From NCBI GenBank assembly GCA_047626725.1, contig JBLHSG010000020.1, forward strand, positions 1 to 64,000: a stretch of DNA of 64,000 nucleotides, given 5' to 3'. A model generated the notes under the pieces. It was given only the letters and a program-made list of their open reading frames with translations, was not told the DNA's origin and made no database searches. Below are positions 25,455-34,217 of the stretch, in pieces; position 1 is the stretch's first letter; each line of letters begins with the position of its first letter. Source of the stretch: Ascidiaceihabitans sp034111945 (lineage in GTDB: Bacteria; Pseudomonadota; Alphaproteobacteria; Rhodobacterales; Rhodobacteraceae). A program made the translations under genes and the position numbers.

Positions 25455-26423
25455 ATGTCGATCAAAACTGCAGTTATCGGGCTGGGTATTATGGGCCAAC
25501 GGATGGTCGAACATATGGCCCTGCATCCTGATTTTTCGGTTGAGGCGATCTGGGATCCAGACCCCGCGGCCTGCACAGCGGCGCAAAAAATGGTGCCAAC
25601 CGCCATTTTGGCTGATGATGCAGCAGACGCAATCGCACGCGCTGATTTGGTGTATCTGGCCTGCCCACCTGCCCCGCGCAAAGCATACGCATTGGCCACA
25701 GCAACACAGGGCAAGGCTGTTTTCCTCGAAAAACCACTGGGCATAGATATCGCCGAAAGCCGCGATTTGGTGACACGCCTTACGGCATCTGGCGTTCCAA
25801 CAGCAGTCAATTTCACCCAAGCCGCAGGCACTGCCTTAACCGACATATCGGCTGCGGCAAAAGTAGGCGCGTTGGGTGATTTGATGGGAGTCGATATTAT
25901 CGTAACCTACGCGAATTGGCCGCGCGCCTGGCAAAAGGCCGCAGATTGGTTGCGATTTCGCAATGAGGGCGGCATGACACGCGAAGTGATTTCGCATTTT
26001 CTATTCTGTAGCGAACGCATCCTTGGCCCCTTGGAATTGGTCTGGTCACAGCCCGATTATCCAGCGCAAATCGATCTATGCGAAACACACGTCGCGGCGC
26101 GTTTGGTCAATCAAAACGGAATTCCCGTGACGATCATGGGCAGCGTCGGCGGCGCGCAACCCGACCGACAAGAAGTCACAGTCAAAGGGTCAAAAACCAG
26201 CCGCCGCATATCTGATTTTTATCGTGACGCGGTGTCATCAGGTGCAGATTTCGAACGCGTCACCGACGACCCCATCGATCCACGCGCGACCAGCCTAAAA
26301 GTTCAGCTCGATGATCTGGTTTTGTTGATCAACGGCAAGCCAAACCGTCTGGCAACGATCCAAGAAGCACTGCGCATCCAGATCCTCATCGAGGGCATAT
26401 TGGCAGGCCCGAACACGAAATGA
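25455..26423 (+). CDS. Gfo/Idh/MocA-family NAD(P)-dependent oxidoreductase
   Basis: The 322-residue enzyme has an N-terminal Rossmann fold (IKTAVIGLGIMGQRMVEHM, residues 3-21) and the family motif FLEKPLG near residue 93. The C-terminal alpha/beta domain starts after residue ~120. Members oxidise or reduce sugars, inositols or related polyols. The start at 25455 follows AGGAG; the frame is open 19 codons further up but without a ribosome site. It is the first gene of a three-gene operon with an acetamidase/formamidase and a gamma-glutamyltransferase (gaps of 15 and 40 bases). The shared pathway is not obvious, and a role in degrading an amide-containing compound is only a suggestion. Confidence 0.85.
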   Translation: MSIKTAVIGLGIMGQRMVEHMALHPDFSVEAIWDPDPAACTAAQKMVPTAILADDAADAIARADLVYLACPPAPRKAYALATATQGKAVFLEKPLGIDIAESRDLVTRLTASGVPTAVNFTQAAGTALTDISAAAKVGALGDLMGVDIIVTYANWPRAWQKAADWLRFRNEGGMTREVISHFLFCSERILGPLELVWSQPDYPAQIDLCETHVAARLVNQNGIPVTIMGSVGGAQPDRQEVTVKGSKTSRRISDFYRDAVSSGADFERVTDDPIDPRATSLKVQLDDLVLLINGKPNRLATIQEALRIQILIEGILAGPNTK

Positions 26424-26438
26424 TCAAAGGGTGACATC

Positions 26439-27380
26439 ATGACCGACGCGATATTAAACGCATCTCCCCAGACCTGTCATTGGGGTTATTTCGACGCCGC
26501 ACTTACGCCCGCAATGACGATAAATAGCGGCGACGAGATCGTCATTAATACCGTCACTGGCGGGCCGCAAAACCTGCCTGGCGCCGGTTTTCATATCCCG
26601 CCAGAATTGCTGGAAATACATGCGGCTGGCGTGCCGACAGTGCCAGGTCATCTGCTGACCGGACCAGTTGCTGTTGCGGGCGCTATGCTCGGTGACGTTC
26701 TGCAAATCGATATTCTGGACGTAACCTTGCGACAAGATTGGGGGTTTAATTTTATTCGTCCGCTGGCAGGCACCCTGCCCCAAGATTTCCCAACGCCCCA
26801 TCACACCATAATTCCACTTGATGCAAAGCGCGGGATCGGGACGTTGCCTTGGGGGCTGGAACTTGACCTCGCGCCCTTTTTTGGGGTGATGGGGGTGGCA
26901 CCACCACCTGCATGGGGTCGGATTTCTACGATTGAACCGCGTGCCCACGGCGGCAATATCGACAACAAAGAACTGATCGCGGGCAGTACGCTATATCTGC
27001 CTGTTTTTGCTGCTGGCGCGCTGTTTTCATGTGGCGATGGGCACGGTGCTCAAGGCGACGGTGAGGTCTGCGTTACCGCCATTGAAACGGCCCTTCAGGG
27101 GCGCTTTCGACTGACTGTTTTAAAACACCAAGACCTGACATATCCGCAGGCAGAAACACCGACCCACTACATCACGATGGGCATGGCGCCCGACCTTGAT
27201 GCCTGCGTTGAAATGGCGCTGCGTGACATGATAAAACTGGTATCTGAACGCGCAAAAATCAGTCGCGAAGACGCCTATATGCTGTGCAGTCTTGCGGGCG
27301 ACTTGCGCATCACGCAGACTGTTAATCGTGAAAAAGGTGTGCATATGATGATGGCAAAAAAGCTGATCGATACAGCCTAA
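26439..27380 (+). CDS. acetamidase/formamidase-family amidohydrolase
   Basis: The 313-residue protein matches the FmdA/AmdA fold: residues 50-90 with the PGAGFHIPPELLEIHAAGV and VPGHLLTGPVAVAGA region, then FFGVMGVAPP near residue 150 and CGDGHGAQGDGEVC near residue 205, which includes likely zinc-binding acidic and His residues. It would release ammonia from a short amide. The start has AAAGGGTGAC upstream and lies 15 bases after the Gfo/Idh stop, indicating cotranscription. The following gamma-glutamyltransferase suggests the operon handles nitrogen from amides or gamma-glutamyl compounds. The natural substrate may be neither formamide nor acetamide. Confidence 0.88.
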   Translation: MTDAILNASPQTCHWGYFDAALTPAMTINSGDEIVINTVTGGPQNLPGAGFHIPPELLEIHAAGVPTVPGHLLTGPVAVAGAMLGDVLQIDILDVTLRQDWGFNFIRPLAGTLPQDFPTPHHTIIPLDAKRGIGTLPWGLELDLAPFFGVMGVAPPPAWGRISTIEPRAHGGNIDNKELIAGSTLYLPVFAAGALFSCGDGHGAQGDGEVCVTAIETALQGRFRLTVLKHQDLTYPQAETPTHYITMGMAPDLDACVEMALRDMIKLVSERAKISREDAYMLCSLAGDLRITQTVNREKGVHMMMAKKLIDTA

Positions 27381-27420
27381 ACCACTGATATATTTATAAA
27401 AATACGAAAGAATCTGACCC

Positions 27421-29016
27421 ATGGAAATCCGCGCTACACATGCTTACCCATCGCGCCGCTCGGCGGTTTTGGCAGACAATATCGTGTCAACATCACAGCC
27501 ATTGGCGGCGCAAGCAGGCCTGTCCATGCTTGCAAAAGGCGGCAATGCAGTGGACGCCACAATTGCCACCGCGATCACGCTTACATTGGTTGAACCAACC
27601 GGCAATGGCGTCGGATCGGATGCGTTCGCAATCGTCTGGGACGGCACCGAATTGCACGGTCTAAACGCCTCGGGCCGATCACCTGCGGGATGGACCCCAG
27701 AACGCTTTGCCGATCACGACGTTATGCCCTATCGCGGCTGGGAAAGCGTGACAGTACCCGGCGCAGTTTCCGCGTGGGTTGCGCTGTCAAACCGCTTTGG
27801 GAAACTGCCTTTTGCTGACCTGTTTGCCCCTGCCATCACGTATGCAAAAAACGGATTTATCGTGACACCAGTGATCGCAGAACTATGGCGACGCGCGGCC
27901 GAAGAATTGGGCGCATACCCCGGGTTTGCAGAAACGTTTTTGCCCAACGGCGAACCGCCCAAAGCCGGCATGCGGTTTACCAATCTGCCTTTGGCAAAGT
28001 CCCTCCAATTGATTGCCGACACCAATGGCGACGCATTTTACAAAGGGACACTGGCCGAAACGATCTGCGACTTTGCAGCGCAACACGGCAGCGTCTTGAG
28101 CAAAGCAGACATGGCCGCGCACACAGTGGATTGGTGCGGCACCATTTCCAAAAAGTTCGACGATTTGGAACTGCGTGAAATCCCACCAAACGGCCAAGGC
28201 ATCGCCGCGTTGATGGCGTTGGGCATCCTGTCACACACTCGTATCCGTGATTTGCAGCCCGACGAACCGCTCGCTTTCCACTTACAAATCGAGGCGATGA
28301 AGCTCGCGCTTGTCGATGCGGAAAACTACGTGGCGGACGGCGATCATATGACCCAGATCACATCAGAAGCACTGCTTGATGACGTCTATTTGGCGAGCCG
28401 TGCTGCCCTGATTGACGAAACCCGCGCCCAAGATTTTAACGTTGGTGCACCAAAAAATGGCGGGACAGTGTATCTAACTGCCGCAGATGCGTCCGGCATG
28501 ATGGTGTCATTCATTCAGTCAAACTATGCAGGTTTTGGGTCTGGTATAGCGATCCCCGGGACGGGTATCAGTATGCAAAATCGTGGCGCTGGATTTTCGC
28601 TTGATCCCGATAGTCCGAACCTTGTTGGTCCGAACAAGCGCCCGTTTCACACGATTATTCCAGGATTTTTGATGGGGCCCGATGGCCCATTGATGAGCTT
28701 TGGCGTTATGGGCGGACCAATGCAGGCGCAGGGGCACGTTCAGATGGTTTTGCGCACCTACGTCTGGGGACAAGACCCGCAAATGGCCATTGATGCCCCC
28801 CGTTGGCGCGTAATCGAAGGCGTCGATATCGCGTGCGAAGATACAATGCCTGAGGCAAAGATTGATGCGTTGAAATCCCTTGGTCACGTCGTCTCGCTCG
28901 AGGCGCCGGACAACGCGTTTGGTTTTGGCGGCGCACAGTTGATTTGCAAGTTGGATGACCAAGGGTACGCCGCAGGATCGGATCCACGAAAAGATGGATT
29001 AGCTGCGGGTTTCTGA
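27421..29016 (+). CDS. gamma-glutamyltransferase-family protein (Ntn hydrolase)
   Basis: The 531-residue protein aligns over its length with gamma-glutamyltransferases, which cleave gamma-glutamyl amides after autocatalytic cleavage into two chains. The predicted nucleophile is T349 at the start of TVYLTAADASG, preceded by KNGG. The oxyanion and binding loop is FIQSNYAGFGSGI, and the conserved region near residue 430 reads MSFGVMGGPMQAQGH. The family is ~530-580 residues, so the chain is complete. There is no signal peptide, unlike E. coli Ggt, so this copy is probably cytoplasmic. It ends the three-gene operon. With the 5-oxoprolinase-type gene at 3004-6615 the window holds two activities of a gamma-glutamyl cycle. 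GGT-like acylases act on other amides, so the substrate is open. Confidence 0.9.
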   Translation: MEIRATHAYPSRRSAVLADNIVSTSQPLAAQAGLSMLAKGGNAVDATIATAITLTLVEPTGNGVGSDAFAIVWDGTELHGLNASGRSPAGWTPERFADHDVMPYRGWESVTVPGAVSAWVALSNRFGKLPFADLFAPAITYAKNGFIVTPVIAELWRRAAEELGAYPGFAETFLPNGEPPKAGMRFTNLPLAKSLQLIADTNGDAFYKGTLAETICDFAAQHGSVLSKADMAAHTVDWCGTISKKFDDLELREIPPNGQGIAALMALGILSHTRIRDLQPDEPLAFHLQIEAMKLALVDAENYVADGDHMTQITSEALLDDVYLASRAALIDETRAQDFNVGAPKNGGTVYLTAADASGMMVSFIQSNYAGFGSGIAIPGTGISMQNRGAGFSLDPDSPNLVGPNKRPFHTIIPGFLMGPDGPLMSFGVMGGPMQAQGHVQMVLRTYVWGQDPQMAIDAPRWRVIEGVDIACEDTMPEAKIDALKSLGHVVSLEAPDNAFGFGGAQLICKLDDQGYAAGSDPRKDGLAAGF

Positions 29017-29039
29017 TTGACCCCAAACGCTAATAAATT

Positions 29040-29885
29040 CTAGGGACGGTCCAAAATAAAATCCGGTTGAATGCCGGATACAGCAATTGGGTCGTCCACA
29101 TCTTGACCTGCAAAAAAACCGAAGCCAGCAATGAGCGCGGTCTTTAGCCCTGCAGCCTGGCCGCCCAAAATGTCGGTGTGCAAACTGTCCCCAACCATCA
29201 CGGTGCGCGCAGGGTCAAATGCGCCAAGTTGTTGAAATACTAGGTCAAAAATGTTGCCAAACGGTTTTCCAAAAAACTGTGGTTCAATGCCCGTCGCGTC
29301 AGCAAGCCGATGCGCATAACGGCCTGGTTCCGTCGAAAACCCGCCCTCGCGCGGTGCGACAATGTCTGGGTTTCCGACATAAACAGGTCGTGGATTTCGA
29401 TTTAGCGACGCCTCCAGCATTGTCTGGCGTGCCTCGGTCCACACCGCACTTCCGAGCAAAAGAAACGCCTCAGCGTCATCATATTCACGCGCATCTTCGG
29501 CAAGGTAAGTGACGTTCAGATTTTCCAAATCAGCACGGCCAAGGCTTTGCGTGGCCATCAATCCCCACTTGCGCGCAGGTTCTTGCGCCAGACCATGAAG
29601 GATAGTTTTACGGCTGGTGATAACGTCCTCAGGTGCAAAGTCGTATCCAAGACGGGCATATTTCGCCATCAAATCAGCATGCGGGTATCCAGCAGCATTC
29701 GACACGACCATGACCCGCTTGCCAGCCTTTTGCAGGCCCGCCACGCGTTCAGGTACACCTTCGATGGCGGTTTCACCGATGTTCAGAACACCAAATGCAT
29801 CTAGCAAAAACGTATCGATTTCGCCCGCAATCGCGTCAAGGTTTGCGACCCGTTTACAAGGTGCCATACGCTGCACATTTGGCAT
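29040..29885 (-). CDS. HAD-IIA hydrolase, TIGR01459 type
   Basis: The 281-residue enzyme is a HAD phosphohydrolase of subclass IIA. Motif I reads FLLDAFGVLN, in which the first Asp is the nucleophile and the second DxD Asp is replaced within D-A-F. Motif II is MVVSNAAG, the lysine is in GKPFGNIFD, and the acidic motif is VMVGDSLHTDILGG. The start at 29885 gives the family's usual length; the frame extends 46 codons upstream into phnE but without family similarity, and none of the candidate starts has a good ribosome site. It is the last gene of the minus-strand phosphatase-phnDCEE run. A role in processing an imported phosphorus compound is suggested by position only. Confidence 0.85.
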   Translation of the reverse strand: MPNVQRMAPCKRVANLDAIAGEIDTFLLDAFGVLNIGETAIEGVPERVAGLQKAGKRVMVVSNAAGYPHADLMAKYARLGYDFAPEDVITSRKTILHGLAQEPARKWGLMATQSLGRADLENLNVTYLAEDAREYDDAEAFLLLGSAVWTEARQTMLEASLNRNPRPVYVGNPDIVAPREGGFSTEPGRYAHRLADATGIEPQFFGKPFGNIFDLVFQQLGAFDPARTVMVGDSLHTDILGGQAAGLKTALIAGFGFFAGQDVDDPIAVSGIQPDFILDRP

Positions 29886-29929
29886 ACGGTGACGTACGTT
29901 TTCGTATGCCGCAAAGGCTAGATCACAAT

Positions 29930-30745
29930 TCAAATGATCGCGCCACGTACCTTGGCGGACACCCATTCTGAAATGACCACAGCGACCAAAATAACCAACA
30001 GAATTAACGCCACTTGCGGCCATGCCAAAACATTCAGCGAGGACGACAGTTGCAGGCCAATTCCACCAGCTCCCACCAGCCCCAAGACGGTGCTTTCGCG
30101 AATGTTAATGTCCCAACGGAACACGGCAATACCAGCCAAGGCGGGCATAATTTGCGGAATAATTCCGAATGCCATGACCTGCCAGCGCGAGGCGCCCGTC
30201 GCTGTAATCGCCTCAACTTGCGTCTCGTCGATCTCTTCGATTGCCTCGTACAACAGCTTGGCACAGAACCCGATTGACCGAATTGCAATCGCGATCACAC
30301 CGGCAAAAACGCCCGGTCCAATGATAGCGATCAGCAGTAATGCCCAGATCAGCGAGTTGATTGAGCGCGTAGACACAATGATCAAAAGCGCAATCGGCCG
30401 GATGATGAAACGCGACGGCGTGGTGTTACGTGCCGCAAGAAACGCGACCGGAATTGCCAAGAGCAGCGAGATAATCGTGCCCAGCGTTGCGATGTTCAGC
30501 GTGTCCCAAATCGGCTTGCCCAATTGGGTGATGTATTCCCACCGTGGCGGCGTCGCACGGGTCCAGATATCGTTTGCGATACGCGGGGCATCCCAGACAA
30601 AAAACCATGTGGTGGAGTTAGAGATTTGCTGCCAGCAATAGGCAAAAATCGCGATCCCGATTAGCCATAAAACCCAATGAAACAGGCTTTCGCGGCCTGT
30701 GCGTCGTTGCCATGATTTCAGGCCATTTGTGTCACGTGTTGGCAT
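29930..30745 (-). CDS. phnE: phosphonate-type ABC transporter permease PhnE (second copy)
   Basis: This 271-residue inner-membrane permease has about six transmembrane helices. The ABC-permease EAA-type loop reads EAIEEIDETQVEAITATGASRWQVMAFG near residue 165, and the conserved GLVGAGGIG stretch is near residue 225. It is paralogous to the upstream permease (30745-31566): both share the FRWDINIRESTVLGLVGAGGIG / YRLDINFRESAILGLVGAGGIG block. The gene shares one base with the preceding stop, so translation is coupled. The two would form a heterodimeric pore with the PhnC ATPase. Confidence 0.92.
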   Translation of the reverse strand: MPTRDTNGLKSWQRRTGRESLFHWVLWLIGIAIFAYCWQQISNSTTWFFVWDAPRIANDIWTRATPPRWEYITQLGKPIWDTLNIATLGTIISLLLAIPVAFLAARNTTPSRFIIRPIALLIIVSTRSINSLIWALLLIAIIGPGVFAGVIAIAIRSIGFCAKLLYEAIEEIDETQVEAITATGASRWQVMAFGIIPQIMPALAGIAVFRWDINIRESTVLGLVGAGGIGLQLSSSLNVLAWPQVALILLVILVAVVISEWVSAKVRGAII

Positions 30746-31566
30746 TATTGTACCCTCGCCCGAACGACGCCAGACAGGTATTCCAGCCCCATGACGATCA
30801 CGATAATGATCAGCAGAATTGCCGCTGCAGTGTCGTATTCATAGCGATCAAACGCAGTATTCAAGGTTGCGCCGATGCCACCTGCCCCGACCAATCCAAG
30901 GATCGCGCTTTCGCGAAAATTGATATCGAGACGATAGATGCTAAGCCCGATCAAACGCGGCATAACCTGCGGCTGCACACCATAATTGATCCACTGCGTC
31001 CAGCGCGCGCCGGAAGCTTTGATCGCTTCGGCCTGCACACGATCCATGCTTTCGATGTCTTCGGCCAGCAGCTTGGATAGAAAGCCAATCGTTGCAAAGC
31101 TAAGCGTCAAGAACCCTGCGAGCGGACCAAACCCAAAGATTGCGACAAGCAAAATTGCCACGATAATTTCTTGCAACGCGCGGCTGACCGCGATGATGCC
31201 ACGGCACAGAAGGTAGACAGGCAACGGGGCCACATTTCGGGCCGCACCGAGAGCGATAGGAATAGAAATCGCGATCCCCACAACAGAGGACGCGACCGTC
31301 ATGATGATGCTTTCAAACATGCCTTCCCAGATGTCCGTCGAGCGCGATGTGAAATCAGGATTGGTAAAGGCGAGTACGAATTTCTTGCCCCGTTCCAGCC
31401 CATCATAAACCCGCGACCAATTGACATCGATTGTCATGTAGGCAGCGATTAAATAGGCGATTAGGCCAAACAATAGCGCCATGCGCAGCCATTTACGCTG
31501 CACAAATGGTGGTTTTTTCCACGGCTTGCCAATCTTTGTTTGAACGTCAAAAACAGCCTCGCTCAT
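30745..31566 (-). CDS. phnE: phosphonate-type ABC transporter permease PhnE (first copy)
   Basis: The 273-residue membrane permease has six predicted helices and the loop EDIESMDRVQAEAIKASGARW near residue 170, where the ATPase docks. Its start overlaps the phnC stop by four bases and its stop overlaps the second phnE by one base, so the three proteins are made from one coupled message. Paired phnE genes are common in Rhodobacterales PhnDCEE systems. Known ligands for the family are 2-aminoethylphosphonate, methylphosphonate, phosphite and phosphate esters. Confidence 0.92.
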   Translation of the reverse strand: MSEAVFDVQTKIGKPWKKPPFVQRKWLRMALLFGLIAYLIAAYMTIDVNWSRVYDGLERGKKFVLAFTNPDFTSRSTDIWEGMFESIIMTVASSVVGIAISIPIALGAARNVAPLPVYLLCRGIIAVSRALQEIIVAILLVAIFGFGPLAGFLTLSFATIGFLSKLLAEDIESMDRVQAEAIKASGARWTQWINYGVQPQVMPRLIGLSIYRLDINFRESAILGLVGAGGIGATLNTAFDRYEYDTAAAILLIIIVIVMGLEYLSGVVRARVQ

Positions 31567-32354
31567 AGCGCGGCCCCTTCGTCATCGTCGTCGACAGTTT
31601 CGATTGTTGCTTCCCAATCTTCTTCGCCGTAAATCGCGGTCAAAACGTCGGGCGTCAGACCTTCGGGCGGGCCATCAAACTGGATAGCACCCAGTCGCAA
31701 ACCAACGACACGCTGCACAAAACGTTGGGCCAATGCGACGTCGTGAATGTTGATAATTGCCGCCAAACCGCGTTCTTTGCACAGCTCACAAATCAGTCGC
31801 ATAATCTGGCGCGACGTCTTTGGATCAAGGGATGCAGTCGGTTCATCAACCAGCAAAAGTGCCGGATTTTGAATAAGCGCGCGGCAAATTCCGACCCGCT
31901 GTCGTTGACCTCCAGAAAGTTCATCGGCGCGTTTATCCGCCATATGCGCAAGGCCGACGCGGTCCAGCAGGCGAAATGCCTCATCCACATCAGACTGTGG
32001 AAAACGACGCAGGAAACTGCGCCAAAAACCGACATAGCCCAGCCGACCGGACAGGACATTTTCCATCACGGTTAGGCGTTCGACCAGCGCGTATTCTTGA
32101 AAAATCATGCCCATGCGCCGGCGTTCGCGCCGCAGCGCACCGGATGATAGGCCCGTCAGTTCGACATCACCCAAATGCACGGTTCCCGAAGTCGGTTCGA
32201 CCAGTCGGTTGATGCAGCGAATAAGCGTTGATTTCCCGGCACCCGATGGGCCGATCAAAGCCAGAACCTGGCCTTCGGGAATATCCATATCGACGGCCTG
32301 CAAAGCCTGATCGCCGGTCTTGTATGTCTTCACTAGTTTCTTAAGCCGCAGCAT
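31563..32354 (-). CDS. phnC: phosphonate-type ABC transporter ATP-binding protein PhnC
   Basis: The 263-residue ATPase has Walker A GPSGAGKST near residue 34, the signature LSGGQRQRVGICRAL near residue 142, and Walker B LLLVDEPTASLD near residue 160. Start ATG is preceded by GGGGAAG. It follows phnD after 79 bases that contain a short hairpin, and overlaps phnE by four bases. Hydrolysis of ATP drives uptake through the two PhnE subunits. The C-terminal 20 residues are unusually acidic (ETVDDDDEGAAL). Confidence 0.95.
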   Translation of the reverse strand: MLRLKKLVKTYKTGDQALQAVDMDIPEGQVLALIGPSGAGKSTLIRCINRLVEPTSGTVHLGDVELTGLSSGALRRERRRMGMIFQEYALVERLTVMENVLSGRLGYVGFWRSFLRRFPQSDVDEAFRLLDRVGLAHMADKRADELSGGQRQRVGICRALIQNPALLLVDEPTASLDPKTSRQIMRLICELCKERGLAAIINIHDVALAQRFVQRVVGLRLGAIQFDGPPEGLTPDVLTAIYGEEDWEATIETVDDDDEGAAL

Positions 32355-32388
32355 GAAACTTCCCCGCCCCAGATGTTATTGTTGGAAA

Positions 32389-32410
32389 GGGCGAACACGA
32401 ATGCCCGCCC
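32389..32410 (-). promoter_or_regulatory. weak hairpin between phnD and phnC
   Basis: On the minus strand GGGCG (32410-32406) can pair with CGCCC (32393-32389) over a 12-base loop, followed by TTT. The stem is short, so support is modest. It sits between binding-protein and ATPase genes, like the stronger hairpins at 788, 7709 and 47739. Confidence 0.3.
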
Positions 32411-32433
32411 GCTCAGATTTTATGGTCCAGTGC

Positions 32434-33408
32434 TTACTGGCAGGAATAGCTGACGCCGTTTGCCGTATCGATTTTGCGGATCACATCCCAGAATTCTTGG
32501 TACGTCATCTCCAGGAATTGACCTTCGTTCGACTTCTCGAATTCAGCCTGCAAGGACGTGCCTTCCCAATCGAAATTGAAAAACGCGTTGCGGATTTTGT
32601 CTTTCAATTCAGGGTTCAGGTTGTGCGCCGTTCCAAAACCCGTGGTCGGAAACGTTTGCGATTTATAGATGACTTTGACGTCGTCTGCCTTGATAACATC
32701 GCGGCTGATCATCCGGGCTTTGACCGAGTTTGCGATGGATGCGGCCATGTAATCTTTGTTCGCGACACCAAGGATCGAGTTGTCGTGTTTGCCCGAATAC
32801 ACTGGTTCGAAATCGCGTTCTGGCAACATATCAAAGTCGCCTTTCAAGATTGCCGAAGGTGCTTTGAAACCCGAATTCGACGTAGGTGACGTGAACGCCA
32901 ACTGCTTGCCTTTGATGTCCTCGACTTTTTCAATGCCGGACCCTGGATAGGTGATGATTTCCATCTCATAGCCGAAATTGCCGTCTTTTGACGCCATAAT
33001 CGTGAACGGGTTGAAGCCCGCGCAATTCACAGCCAACGGGTTGGAGCCTGTGTTAAATCCGGCAATATGAAGCCGACCCGAGCGCATGGCTTCGATTTGG
33101 GCGGCGTTGCTTTGAACCGGAAAGAAAACCACTGATTTGCCGGTTTCTTTTTCCAAGTGTGTCAGAAAATCTGACCATGCCGTTTTGTAAACTGCAGGAT
33201 CTTCGACCGGTGTGTAGGCGAAAACCAATGTGCCCGGATCAACCTGATCGGCGGCGTCCGTTGGTGTGTCTGCGATCAGATCGCCGTTTACATCGCAATA
33301 CCGTTTGTCCAAGTCGCCGCGCGGGCAATCTTCAGCCGCCGCAGCGCCTGCCAACGACATCGTGAATGCCAATGCCGCGCCGGATAAAAGTGAGTTCATA
33401 AGTTTCAT
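32434..33408 (-). CDS. phnD: phosphonate-type ABC transporter substrate-binding protein PhnD
   Basis: The 324-residue periplasmic protein has a signal peptide (residues 1-24, ending GAAAA before EDCPRGDLD). The PhnD fold is shown by GTLVFAYTPVEDPAVYKTAW, SNAAQIEAMRSGRLHIAGF, and KQLAFTSPTSNSGFKAP, the segment whose Ser/Thr residues usually hold the phosphonate oxygens. The start at 33408 follows GGGAGG; an open frame reaches 17 codons further. Two cysteine-containing ends (EDCP, YSCQ) may form a disulfide. No PhoB box of the CTGTCAT type is visible in the 69 bases to the upstream gph stop, so the gene may be cotranscribed with gph. Confidence 0.93.
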   Translation of the reverse strand: MKLMNSLLSGAALAFTMSLAGAAAAEDCPRGDLDKRYCDVNGDLIADTPTDAADQVDPGTLVFAYTPVEDPAVYKTAWSDFLTHLEKETGKSVVFFPVQSNAAQIEAMRSGRLHIAGFNTGSNPLAVNCAGFNPFTIMASKDGNFGYEMEIITYPGSGIEKVEDIKGKQLAFTSPTSNSGFKAPSAILKGDFDMLPERDFEPVYSGKHDNSILGVANKDYMAASIANSVKARMISRDVIKADDVKVIYKSQTFPTTGFGTAHNLNPELKDKIRNAFFNFDWEGTSLQAEFEKSNEGQFLEMTYQEFWDVIRKIDTANGVSYSCQ

Positions 33409-33477
33409 TAAAAATTCCTCCCAAGACCTAAAGGCTAGCCGGAAGTTTCGGAAATACAAAGGAAATTCGGTGATTTT

Positions 33478-34133
33478 CTATTCAATTTTGATTCCGTGCT
33501 GCGCCCAATCGTCAAACTGATCATTTGGGTTCAAATCTGGCAACGGATCATTCAGATACCCGCCCGAAAACAGACGAAACGTAACGTTAGAATTGCGTCC
33601 GTGTGAAAATCAATTGCACTGTCACCGACGTACAGCGTCTGTTTCGCAGTGCACCCCAAGGTCGTGATACACGTCAGTAACGATTGCGGATCAGGTTTTT
33701 TTGCCTGCCCCGGTTCGGCCCCGACAATCGCATCAAAATACTGCGTCAGGCCAAGGTTATTGCAAATTTCACGCGCTGGACCCGTCGGCTTGTTCGTGCA
33801 AATCCCTAGGGGTACCCCACGACTACGGAACTGTTCCAACGCGGCGATCACGTCATCATATGGTCGGGTCAGAGTTGTAACATTCTGGCCATAAACCTCT
33901 AGAAACAACCTAAGAACGTCACGTTCTAGCGTTTCTGTCGATCCACCTGTCGCAGTCAGCGTGCGCTTTACCAACGTTTCAACGCCGTTCCCGATAAAGG
34001 AAATGATCGTCGCCAGATCAAGCGGCGCGCGGCCAATCGATTTCAACGCCTCATTTGCAGCAAACTGCAAATCCGGAGCGCTGTGAATAAGCGTTCCGTC
34101 CAGATCAAAAATGATTGCTTTTGGGTTCGCCAT
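33478..34133 (-). pseudogene. gph: phosphoglycolate-phosphatase-like HAD hydrolase (gph) with a one-base deletion
   Basis: The frame starting at 34133 (AGGA 7 bases upstream) encodes a standard HAD enzyme: FDLDGTLIHSAPDL, CTNKP, and VGDSAIDFHTDA. It then runs out of family sequence and stops at 33552. Past that point another frame reads FRLFSGGYLNDPLPDLN...FDDWAQHGI and stops at 33478, which is the normal C-terminus of such proteins. The switch lies at 33588-33594. Adding one A to the GCAATT there gives DANSNVTFRLF and a continuous 218-residue protein of family length. Either the gene is recently broken or the sequence has a single-base error. It lies between a histidine phosphatase gene and phnD, same strand. 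Phosphoglycolate is the default substrate; another phosphate ester is possible. Confidence 0.85.
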
Positions 34134-34217
34134 TTTACGGTCCTGTTTATAGTTTTGGCCCAAGGCCATATACGTGTTTCATCTAACGCAACCATACGTC
34201 GAAGTATGGTATTTTCG

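Noticed and set aside
29886..30023. A 46-residue upstream extension of the HAD-IIA protein
   Set aside because: It overlaps phnE in another frame and exceeds the usual family length.
33409..33477. A PhoB box before phnD
   Set aside because: No pair of CTGTCAT-like repeats is visible in the gap; phnD may be read from further upstream.
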